A stretch of 27,237 nucleotides of DNA. Origin: Hypsibius dujardini (taxonomy: Eukaryota; Tardigrada; Eutardigrada; Parachela; Hypsibiidae). Of this stretch, positions 1 through 8,013 are shown piece after piece; the stretch's first letter is position 1, and the number at the start of each line of letters is the position of its first letter. The stretch is from contig LRSR01005910.1 of assembly GCA_001579985.1 (NCBI GenBank), positions 1-27,237 on the forward strand, in the 5' to 3' direction. A program made the position numbers and the translations under genes. The notes under the pieces are model-generated. The model was not told the DNA's origin and searched no databases. It saw only the letters and a list, made by a program, of their open reading frames with translations.

Positions 1-189
1 AATTCTAGGGTTGTTAATCCTATTCTGCTCCTTGCTCCTATAGGAGCGGAGCTGAGCACTAAATCTGTGCTCCTACGGACCCTAGTAGGATCGGAGCAAG
101 GAGGAGTAGGAGCATGTAGGAGCAATAGGAGCACGTAGGAGCAAAGAGGAACACACGGGAGCAAATAGGAACATACGTTAATCTGTTAA

Positions 190-606
190 TTTTTTAGTGT
201 GCGTCCATATTATGTGATGTCATTTTTATCGAGAAAAAAAAATAAAAAAATGGGGAAAAAATTTTCTAAAAATAAAAATGTACTACGTGGTGGTACATAG
301 ATGGCGCTGCCAATGTTACCGTATACCGCGTCAGTTGATTGCTACATTGCTACATTGATTACTACATGTGTCGGTGTTACTACTAACTGTACAGTCCTTG
401 TCAACGACAGAAACGAACCAATAACGACTGTATAACACTGTATGTACGACAAATAAATCAATCAACTGACACGGCATACGGTAACATTAACAGCGCCATC
501 TATATACCACCACGTAGTACATTTTTATTTAGAAAATAGTTTCCATACGTTTTTATTTTTTTCTCGATGGAAATGGCATCACATAATATGGACGCACATT
601 AGAAAA
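190..606. mobile_element. Nested palindromic MITE, TTAA-flanked
   Basis: Two long arms (about 190-340 and 463-606) are imperfect reverse complements. The outer tips are TTTTTTAGTGTGCGTCC and its partner TTTTCTAATGTGCGTCC. Both arms contain a shared stretch with ATGGCGCTG. TTAA sits directly outside each tip (186-189 and 607-610), which would suit a piggyBac-type duplication, though the tips lack the usual CCC start. A TA-type (mariner) origin is the alternative. There is no coding capacity. It lies wholly inside the hAT-like element and so probably inserted later. Confidence 0.55.
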
Positions 607-684
607 TTAACAAATGTGCAAGAATTCACCTTCGAGAGTGGTGGAATTCCCTTGTTAGACATAGACAAGCTATGCGTTTCAGGC

Positions 685-722
685 ACTGTGTACTGTACAG
701 TGTACAGTGTACAGTACAAGTA
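685..722. repeat. Short GTACAGT palindromic cluster
   Basis: GTAC, ACTGTACAGT and CAGTGTACAGTG units alternate for about 38 bp inside the right half of the hAT-like element. It is a local self-complementary stretch with no visible gene or site. Confidence 0.4.
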
Positions 723-1023
723 TACTGGAGTATAACAGGCTGTTGCGCGACCTGTTGATACTATTTTTACGGTGGCTGAACTTTTCGCCAATTCTCTTGC
801 TCAGTAGATTATACCGCGTTCAATTTTCTCTTGCTAATACTAGGACTATTGCTATAATAGATCTTTCATAGTATTCAACCTAGAAATAGTCGCATTTTCT
901 GCTCCTATATATTCCTACATGCTCCGCTCCTATTCCGCTCCGCTCCTATTCCGCTCCGCTCCTATTCCGCTCCTATTCTGCTCCTATTGGGGCTCAGCCG
1001 TAGGAAATTAACAACCCTACAGA

Positions 1024-1060
1024 ATTCTGTATTCTGTATTCTGTATTCACAGTATTCTGT
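1024..1060. repeat. ATTCTGT heptamer repeat
   Basis: Three perfect 7-bp ATTCTGT units (1024-1044) and a fourth after a short gap (1054-1060) begin inside the right target duplication of the hAT-like element. The remaining sequence to 1300 shows no recognisable exon. It belongs to the third intron of the flanking receptor paralogue. Confidence 0.6.
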
Positions 1061-1300
1061 AGTTGGCTTGAAGTGAATTCATACCGAGACGAACGTTTTT
1101 TAAGATTTGGTACGTAATCAGGGAAGCGCCCAGTTTCAGTTTGATGACTTCAAAACTGCATTCATCTTCGTGGTAATTTTTTTCTGGTGGGATTGGCCCA
1201 GTTACGATTTAGTAATTAAGATGTGCTAGCTAGCTAGATAAGCTCGAATAATTCGTGAGACCAAGCTCCATCTTGAGGGTGTAATTGTTACACGACTTAC

Positions 1301-1836
1301 GGTATCATATAAGGTATGTTCCACTCTATCAGTGCCAAAATACGCATTTTAGAATTAGGAACCATTGAAAAAGTTTTAGAATCATACCTCTGGCTAGATG
1401 GCCTATGGTTTCGGTGGCTGTCCAACAACCTGTAAAATTTTGATTGTTATGATCGAGGATCCAATTACGTCTAATATCGGCAATCTAACAATCAAATATT
1501 ACCAGTTCCGAAGATGCTTGTAACTGCGGCTCTTGAATCATTATAATAATATTGAGAGACCCATAGGGCGGGTTTTTCCTCCATTTGCCAGCATGAAGAG
1601 ATGTTTGGATAATTGAACCGGATTTGTGTGAAGTTTAATACGTCGCCGTAATCGTGTTGCAGCTCCCGAAGAGCAATGTCAAAAACGGGGCCCACCAGCG
1701 GCCAACGAGTTAAATCCGTTCTCCCTCCTAGAAAGATCTGCAGCAAAGCAACTTCTATCGCAACTCCGACGGTTACTGAAGTAGTAGTTAATAGGATAAT
1801 GCTTGAAATGACTGAAAACCAATGTGGAGGTCTCAT
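1301..1836 (-). CDS. Second ANF-receptor-domain gene, first three exons only
   Basis: This is a paralogue of the complete receptor gene upstream on the same strand. Exons read on the minus strand are 1836-1503, 1429-1388 and 1325-1301. The 42-bp and 25-bp exons have exactly the length and phase of exons 2 and 3 of the neighbour. The protein starts MRPPHWF, followed by a hydrophobic signal peptide ending near VTVG. The ligand-domain start carries GPVFDIALRELQHDYG and FGTG, then CWTATETIGHLAR and EWNIPYMIP. Potential N-glycosylation sites are seen (NFT, NIS, NDS). A consensus GTAAGT donor follows exon 3. The next expected exon is absent between 1300 and 1028, where the neighbour's intron is only 95 bp, and 1-1027 is transposon. 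The rest lies left of the window or is lost, so whether the gene is functional is unknown. The family binds extracellular ligands, usually peptides; the ligand cannot be read from sequence. Confidence 0.75.
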
Positions 1837-2228
1837 TTTTCAGAGCGTGTGACAATTACTGGTCTAAATTAAGCTGGATCAACACACCAAAACACTGACT
1901 GAAAAAGAGCTGCGCCAGTTGAGCAAGTTCTAGTAATGGACAAACTCACACTCCAACACATCCGGTTTATAATACGCGGCGGTACTATAGTAATATTATT
2001 GCTCTGGAAGCCCCAAGGCGTTTGTTTCGATAGTATACATAAGGATGGCGGTATGCTTCGACTAGGAGCGCCATTTAAAATATTCGGTTTTCCAAGTCAC
2101 TTGTCGGCTTCGTAATGAACGCAGCACCGTTGGTCTCGTGGTGGTTGCATATTTTATTAGCAGGAAGAACTTATGCTTCATAAACTCATTAGGATAAAAC
2201 TGTTGGAGTGAAGTGTGCGAATGTGTTG
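1837..2228. other. Spacer between the tandem receptor genes
   Basis: This lies upstream of the partial receptor and downstream of the complete one. It should contain the promoter of the partial gene. I see no TATA box, RNA gene or convincing reading frame in it. Confidence 0.4.
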
Positions 2229-2341
2229 ACACAGACACAGACACAGACACAAACACAAACATAAGACACAGACACAGACACAGACACAGACACAGACACA
2301 GACACAGACACAGACACAGACACAGACACAGACACAGACAC
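2229..2341. repeat. CACAGA hexamer microsatellite
   Basis: About 18 units of a CACAGA-type hexamer, with a short imperfect patch (CAAACA, ATAAG) near 2250-2262. Open frames across it on both strands are low-complexity artefacts. Confidence 0.9.
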
Positions 2342-2498
2342 ATGATCAACTTCTACATCGCCAACCGTGTCGCTAATTGCAAAGTTTAATTGGTGCGTTA
2401 TTCTTAATAACCGAAAGAATCTCACTGTGAATTGAGGTGATGTTTTAGCGCCTGATAACTATTGATTGAAGTGACCATTAAAACAGCCTGCATTAGTA

Positions 2499-2631
2499 CT
2501 GTACTGTTTCGACCAATAGGTGCTGCTTTTTAGACCCACCCGTACATTATGACTGCACACACTGTGCTTCACTGCAGTCATAATATACGCGTGGGTCTAA
2601 AACGCAGCACCAAATGATCGAGGCAGTACAG
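2499..2631. mobile_element. 133-bp TA-flanked palindromic MITE
   Basis: Arms of about 60 bp are near-perfect inverted repeats. The left starts CTGTACTGTTTCGACCAA and the right ends with its imperfect complement (GGCAGTACAG). Both arms contain the TTAGACCCAC and CATAATGTAC-type blocks. A TA dinucleotide flanks each end (2497-2498 and 2632-2633), as in Tc1/mariner-derived MITEs. There is no coding capacity. It lies in the spacer between the two receptor genes. Confidence 0.7.
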
Positions 2632-2768
2632 TATGTTGACCCTTTATCAAACCTAGCGCTGAGCGTCGGCTCGAAGTTACACTTTCGTTTATCAACATGC
2701 ACCGACTTAAAAGCACCCTTCTAAAATATGACGTTTTAAAATTGGGGAGGGTAGGTTCATACGATGAT

Positions 2769-2799
2769 TTTATTCACTTAGTCGATTGGCAGATTTATT
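2769..2799 (-). promoter_or_regulatory. Two candidate poly(A) signals of the complete receptor gene
   Basis: AATAAA occurs twice on the minus strand, at 2799-2794 and 2774-2769. These are roughly 100 and 125 bp after the receptor stop codon at 2901-2899, a normal position for a short 3' UTR. Confidence 0.55.
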
Positions 2800-2898
2800 A
2801 ATTAAATCTCATTCCGGAATAGAACGGGTGGTATCCCGAATCCAGCTGGGCGTAACTTGTTCCAAATTATCTTACTGCAATAGGCACAGTACAATTAA

Positions 2899-5800
2899 TT
2901 AGAAGACTGTGTCAGCATGAAGAGAATTGTAAGAGAAATCTTCACCGTACCGGTAGAACACTGCCAGAACTATTGCAACGAGGAGAATGACGGCCATGAA
3001 GGAACAACCAATTGCGACGGCTGGTGTTCCCCGCTGGGTGCCAGAATCTATACTCGGTAAAGAAACCAAATGATAGATCAAGCAATTTACTAATAATTAA
3101 CCGTCATCTTAGCGACGTCATAAATCGCATCGAACCTCCGGCTTGCCTGTGCTGTCATGGTTGTCAGCGGGGAACGTTCTATCTGCCGGCAACGAGGTTC
3201 GGTTGTACCAGACAATTTGCCGGGGTGTTCCATCCTCTTCCGTGACAGCTGTGAATATCTTCATACTAGAACTCCACTGAAGAACTGGCTAGCAACCATA
3301 AAAGAGGGTGTGAATATTTACGAAAAGACACATTTCGCTGGGAACATTTTCACCACGACCAACCCGAAACGCATTGCCGCCGGGGTCCAACTGATTGACG
3401 ACCCAATCCGCTACTCGGTCGCCGTTCTCGTCCAGAACTATCTGACGACCGAGAATGTTGTAGGTTCTGTTCCACATCCGTTTGCTCAGCCCTGCACCGT
3501 CTGAAGCTGCAGCGACCCCATCGATTGTGACGGTTTCATTAAGGACCACGCCCAAAATCTTCATGGCGTAGTATTCGGACATCGCGAAGGGATTAATCTG
3601 CAACGAGCGGTAGAGTAAAAGTTTAAATGGCGCGGATTATCACCAAAAACGTTCCGTAATTACATTTTCGTTCTCGGAATAAGTGTAGTTGTACTGGCGA
3701 GCCGCTAGGCTCTTGACGTCCTGGGAGAAACGGTCGTGTTCCGGTGTTTTCACATTAGCCAGAGACACGACGAATAACGACCTGTACGCCAGCTTTGCTT
3801 CCTTGGAGCAGAATAATGGTCAATTAAAAATTATTTGTACTTGGGAAACGTTAATTGAAATAATGTACCCTCTCCATGTTACCTCTTCATGATCGTTCAG
3901 GCCATCGATCATCCACGGACGGGTTCCAAGTGGTAGTGATTCGCCTATGGGTGCGTCGTAATAGTCGAACGCGTAAAAGACCTGAATTCGCCACACATAT
4001 TACTTCGATACCGTAAAACATGGCAATCTCACATTTTTCTTAACAGGCGACGCGCTAAAAAAACGGATGGTGTGCAATTCTCTTACATAGTCACCATTGG
4101 TCATGCCAAGCTCCGCCGCCGCCATCTGTCAGGAATTTTGATGATTTAATGAGGTACAAAGTGTGCAAACCTAGTGTAGCTAAATACCGCGCCGGTATAA
4201 TGCGTCTTTCATTCCATCTTGTGAATCTAATGTGTCTTTCATTCCATCTTGTGAATCTAATGCATCTTTCATTCCATCTTGTGAATCTAATGCGTCTTTC
4301 ATTCCATCTTGTGCATCTAATGCGTCTTTTACTGCTGGCTTACCATGATGGACCGAATTAGGTTTTTGAAGGCAACAATGACAATAACTGCAAATAAGAA
4401 TCACAGGTCCCCATCCATTAATGAGTGCTACAGTTGAATCACGCACCACCACATTGAAGTACAGTGTGATGCAGCTGAACTGTACTGTACCGTACATTAA
4501 TTATAATTACAGAATGCCACCACAAGAAAGGGAAAGGTGAGGGAGCGCACCAGGCTAAAGGACTATTAAGCGTGCGGCGGTCCTTGAACCGACTTTTGCG
4601 ATCTCATTTGCCAGTATGAGGGAGGGGTTCTGGAATGGGCCACCATGGAATGAGAATTTCCAGACAGGTTTTGGCTATCATCAAGGTCTTTAACGACAGA
4701 GAATAATCGATAACCTCGGTGGAATGCGTATCAGATATGAAGAAAAGTTGTGGAAGCATGTTTAAAAAACGGTGGGACGGTTGGAAAAAGCCCACTGTAG
4801 AGGTCGCTGACTATGCAGTGTATATTTATAATGTATATCTATAAATATTCTCATTTGTTTTGAATTAATTTGCGCCAGAGCGCCCCCTGCCACCCGGTGG
4901 CCCATTCCAGGGTACGGAAAGTCAAGTGGCCCATTCCAGGATCTCTTCCTCTTACCGTTAGTCTGAGCCTTCATGGTATCCAGGGCGAACTTAATATTGT
5001 CGACACTTTCCGAATCCAAATTAAACTGGTATATCCGTTTGTTTACTCGAAACTCCGAGTGTTGATCAAAGCGCAGTCGACACTCATAGGACGGACCGGT
5101 CGACGAGCAAAGGTATCCGACCGAGGTCCAGTTGTTGGCCACCATTAGGCGGGTAATCACACTGGCGTTCCTGTGCATGTCCGTCCATGTCAAGGGTGCT
5201 AAACTTGTGATGGTAGGGAAACGGGATTTGTCGCCGGGACCTCCGACCATTCTAGGGGAGGAAATTGCAAATGCAGACCCTGATGGACTGACCATCAAAC
5301 ACAAAGCAAGGTGCTTTTCGATTGTATTAACACATGGTCTACTTACGGTATCATATAGGGTATATTCCACTCTGTTGTTTTCAATAAACGTTAATGTTTA
5401 ATAAATAAGAATTAACCACGCGAAAAACGAACGAGAGAAAAAGTTACCTCTGGCCAGGTCACTCAAAGTATCGGTGGACACAGGGCAACCTATAACGGCT
5501 CTTCGCTTTTAGATTACACTTCTCCAATACCAAGAGAACAGAAATGTTCACCAGCAAAATCAATAAATGATCTTACCGGTACCAAATATGGCTCTCACTG
5601 TGGAGTTTGATGGGTCGTTGTAGTAATTTTCCGAAGCCCATAAGACTGGCATCTCTCCTAGATTCCAGCAGGAGGTGTACGTGAGATTAAAAAACCGAAC
5701 TTGAGTGAAGTTTAAAGTGCCACCGTAATCTCGCTGCAGTTCCTGAAAGCCAATGTCAAAAACCGGACCGGACAGTTCCCAGCGCGTATAATCCCTTTTC

Positions 5801-5910
5801 CCTCCTAAAACAAACTCCAGCAACGATACGTTAACCACGGCCCCGACGGTTACCGATGAAGTAGTTAGCATAACCGCTGCAATTAGTGAAAAAATTGAAA
5901 GGACTTCCAT
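2899..5910 (-). CDS. Short-tailed single-pass ANF/natriuretic-peptide-type receptor
   Basis: Exons in transcript order: 5910-5577, 5489-5448, 5371-5347, 5251-4956, 4387-4344, 4125-4087, 3981-3883, 3801-3664, 3597-3364, 3276-3147, 3047-2899. They total 1530 bp (509 aa), with phase kept at each junction. An ATG at 5931 is also in frame; 5910 was chosen because it aligns with the paralogue's start. A signal peptide (about residues 1-22) precedes a full ANF-receptor ligand-binding domain. Landmarks are GPVFDIGFQELQRDYG, WNIPYMIP, RFPTITSLAP, MAAAELGMTNGDYVFYAFDY, NPFAMSEYYA, MWNRTYNILG and DENGDR. Exon 11 encodes a membrane helix (about 471-491) and 18 cytoplasmic residues ending DTVF. There is no kinase-homology or guanylate-cyclase domain, so the layout matches clearance-type NPR-C. 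Uncertain points: the exon 9 donor (3364 or 3322, both in phase) and the exon 10 to 11 intron, which works in phase only with a GC donor at 3146. The ligand is unknown. Confidence 0.82.
4201..4329. repeat. 30-bp minisatellite, four units
   Basis: Four tandem 30-bp units at 4201, 4231, 4261 and 4291, plus the first nine bases of a fifth. Each contains CTTTCATTCCATCTTGTG and they differ at one to three positions. The array begins about 10 bp inside the intron from the donor of receptor exon 5 (4344-4387) and fills most of that intron. It encodes a repeated decapeptide in one minus frame, but that frame is not the receptor's. Confidence 0.85.
4388..4955 (-). other. Intron 4 of the receptor gene, with short GGCCCATTCC repeats
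   Basis: This 568-bp intron is the longest in the receptor gene. TGGCCCATTCCAG recurs near 4635 (complement), 4928 and 4900-4915. A 63-codon frame at 4795-4604 was considered as an exon and dropped, because exon 4344-4387 restores both the reading phase and the family sequence. No RNA gene or regulatory site is evident. Confidence 0.5.
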
Positions 5911-5931
5911 TATCCCGAAGCAAAGTGTCAT

Positions 5932-6380
5932 TCAGTAGAAAAACTTTAGCGACAGCACACGCGAACCGGAAATCGACCGACGTTAGCATCATCAGACAGG
6001 ACAGAAGAGAAATGACTTTCTGCCGACGTGAGATGAGCGAGACAACGGAATATCGTTGTTGTTCTTTATTACATACGTGCCGCCCCAAGGCTGGATTTAG
6101 CAAAATAACGCGCATGAGATTAGCGCATTGCTTTTGGTAATTGATCTTCCTGCGGTAATGAAAATCACATTTTGCCTCGTGAGCTTGTGCATCGTTCATT
6201 AACTTTGAACCTAAGAATTGATATACTCGTATTGATGTCAGTCAGCAGTCAACCATTAAACCGGCAGGGTTTGTCGTCGGTTTTATGCCCTTTTCCATAG
6301 ACGTTACCCAAGCAAAGTGATTTGTTATTTGCGCACTAACACATACTCGTACTGCATAGGGCCCAAAAAAGGAATGGATA
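5932..6380. other. Upstream region of the complete receptor gene
   Basis: This should hold the promoter and 5' UTR of the minus-strand receptor. Short open frames exist on both strands but none shows family similarity. No TATA box was recognised. Confidence 0.35.
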
Positions 6381-6593
6381 CAGTAAGCGACAGAATTTAA
6401 TCTAACGGAGGGTCCTGGAAATGGGCAAAAGGGGCGGGGCAGGGGTATTATTTGAACAATCAACCAATCAAGCAACGGAGTTCCGGAGTAATCGGAGCGA
6501 AGTTGTTTGGTTGATTGTTGAAGCATTACCCCTACCCCGCTCCCTTTGCCCATTCCCGGGACCCTCCATTAGATTATTTTCTGTCGCTTATTG
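6381..6593. mobile_element. 213-bp TA-flanked palindromic MITE, copy 1
   Basis: Arms of about 90 bp are inverted repeats. The left starts CAGTAAGCGACAGAATTT and the right ends with the complement of CAATAAGCGACAGAAAAT. Both carry GGAGGGTCC-type and GGGCAAAAGGGGCGG-type blocks and an inner AATCAACCAA block. TA lies outside both ends (6379-6380 and 6594-6595), pointing to a Tc1/mariner-derived MITE. A related copy starts at 27105. Reading frames of 80-100 codons inside it are palindrome by-products. Confidence 0.75.
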
Positions 6594-7170
6594 TACGTTA
6601 ATCCATGGATTTTCACTGCGACCTGCGTGGCTCGGCTGTATTTTTAACGGGAGCTGCGTAGTCCCACTGATCACACGGCATCTGAAGTAATAATAACATT
6701 CCATTTCTGCGTGGAATTTGACTGTCACAAAAATCTCGATAAATTCTTTCCCGATCAAGTTTGTTTGCTGAGCCCATGAAGATGCTAATATCCGCTGTCG
6801 TCTTAGCCTTATCGTACTCGTACCCAACATCGATCTTCGCGCCGAAAGAACAGCGTTATCGAACTAAAAAAACTCCGCCCAGTCCCTGTCTCCGGAACAG
6901 ATTCTAGTAGTGACGGCCCGATTTGACGAAATTTTAGATTTATTGTAAAAAAAGATCCTTTCAAGTGTAACCATGAAAGTACTGCTCTACCGGTACAGAT
7001 AAATCAATTTACAGACCAATGTAAATGTAGCCTGAAAGAAGTTTGTTTCATTAATAACCCAAATCAACGTTTTACCTCCTAATAAAATTGGACAGCGAAA
7101 ATCTCAAAATCGAAATTCGAACATGATTTGGCAAGGAAGTTATTCTGTGTGCACATTGTTGTGAAACTGA
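6594..7170. other. Spacer between receptor and X11 genes
   Basis: About 580 bp with no recognised gene, RNA or transposon end. It is AT-rich toward 6950-7130. It may contain distal promoter sequence for either divergent neighbour. Confidence 0.4.
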
Positions 7171-7230
7171 CCAACGGAGAATCGGCCCTACCAACGGAGA
7201 ATCGGCCCTACCAGCGGAGAATCGGCCCTA
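7171..7230. repeat. Three perfect-length 20-bp tandem repeats upstream of X11
   Basis: Units start at 7171, 7191 and 7211. Each reads CCAACGGAGAATCGGCCCTA, the third with one A-to-G change. They lie about 780 bp before the X11 start codon and just before a pyrimidine-rich stretch that may be 5' UTR. They could be a cluster of factor-binding sites or a young minisatellite. Confidence 0.75.
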
Positions 7231-8011
7231 CCTGATGGATTGCCGTTCCAACACACGCTGCGCACTCTCCCTCCACTCATGAATGAGTGACTCAACACAC
7301 TGCATCATCACACTCGACGGCAACGCACGGGAAAATTAGTGTGCGACTCCGATTTCCTTCATTTGCTGCCATCAAGTTCCCCCGATCGTCGCATCGTTCA
7401 ATTCCCCATCTCACCCCCCCCCCGGCACCACACCAACACTGCGCTCCAACCACACTGCGCTGCTGCTCTCATTGGATTATTATCGATTCTCTCCCCCGTC
7501 CATTTCTTCCCCTCATCATCCTCCTTCTCCTCCTCCACTCTCAACATCCCCTTCTCTTTCACGTCCCGCCGCGAAAGATCACAGACAAATACCGCGTGTA
7601 CAGTGGATACATGGCACATGCAACACTGCGACATGACATCCAGACGTCTACCATCACCACCACTGCCACCACTACCACTGCCATCATTATTCCCTCGCAC
7701 TCATAGTGCCAGTTCGTGTAAGTTTCAGCCTCTCTGTCTTTCTCTCTCTCTCTCGCTCCCCCTGAAAGAAAACATTATTAGCCTTGTCCATGTAGCTTTT
7801 TTGCCTCCCCAAGTCGCAATTTTAAGTCAATTTATCGGGGGAGCGAGCGAAGATTCCTTCAGCACCACTCGTACTGACGATATGACGTGACTGTATGGAA
7901 GAGTAGCATCAACACCACCAGCAATTTCGCTGCGGGCTGTCACTCGCTTGCTTCACGTTCCTGTTCCAGCTGTTAAACACGTTATGAATTAGCATTTTCC
8001 CTACTAATCAG
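7231..8011 (+). promoter_or_regulatory. Probable X11 promoter and 5' UTR region
   Basis: The C/T-rich sequence from 7330 to 7760, including CT dinucleotide runs near 7735-7757, has long open frames of low-complexity Ser, Pro and Thr codons. I take these as UTR or promoter rather than protein. A good acceptor (CTACTAATCAG, ending 8011) stands two bases before the X11 ATG, so at least one upstream exon must exist; its donor was not identified. If that exon is coding, the true start is farther upstream. Confidence 0.4.
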
Positions 8012-8013
8012 AC

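Larger units (their letters stand above)
6..1019. mobile_element. hAT-like non-autonomous element with 8-bp target duplication
   Basis: The ends are inverted repeats: TAGGGTTGTTAAT at 6-18 and its complement ending at 1019. The right flank CAGAATTC (1020-1027) matches the five bases visible at the left window edge (AATTC), as expected for an 8-bp target-site duplication. Subterminal regions (about 20-170 and 897-1000) are packed with GGAGC or GCTCC motifs in opposite orientation, resembling the subterminal binding-site clusters of hAT elements. No transposase reading frame is present, so any movement would need an enzyme supplied in trans. A second palindrome (190-606) is nested inside. Superfamily assignment rests on terminal sequence and duplication length only. 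Confidence 0.6.

Noticed and set aside
2062-2425. Long open frames on the minus strand over 2062-2425
   Set aside because: They are translations of the CACAGA hexamer array (Cys-Leu or Val-Ser repeats), present in several frames at once.
2899-3300. Receptor guanylate cyclase with kinase and cyclase domains
   Set aside because: The frame stops 18 codons after the membrane helix, poly(A) signals follow, and no kinase or cyclase motif occurs before the next receptor copy.
4201-4329. Possible CRISPR-like array
   Set aside because: The 30-bp units are directly adjacent without spacers, in a eukaryotic intron; it is a minisatellite.
4604-4795. 63-codon minus-strand frame as a receptor exon
   Set aside because: It follows exon 4 plausibly by position but does not match the family sequence. 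Exon 4387-4344 has good splice sites, the right phases and leads directly into MAAAELGMTNGDY.
4870-5401. Plus-strand frames overlapping receptor exons
   Set aside because: They are antisense shadows of the receptor exons, which carry family motifs and correct splice phases.
6242-6690. Frames of 80-103 codons on both strands
   Set aside because: They fall on the palindromic MITE and read its two arms.
7287-7890. Overlapping Ser/Pro/Thr-rich frames of 139 and 183 codons as an upstream gene
   Set aside because: The sequence is C/T-rich low complexity with no family motif and lies just upstream of X11, so 5' UTR or promoter is likelier.
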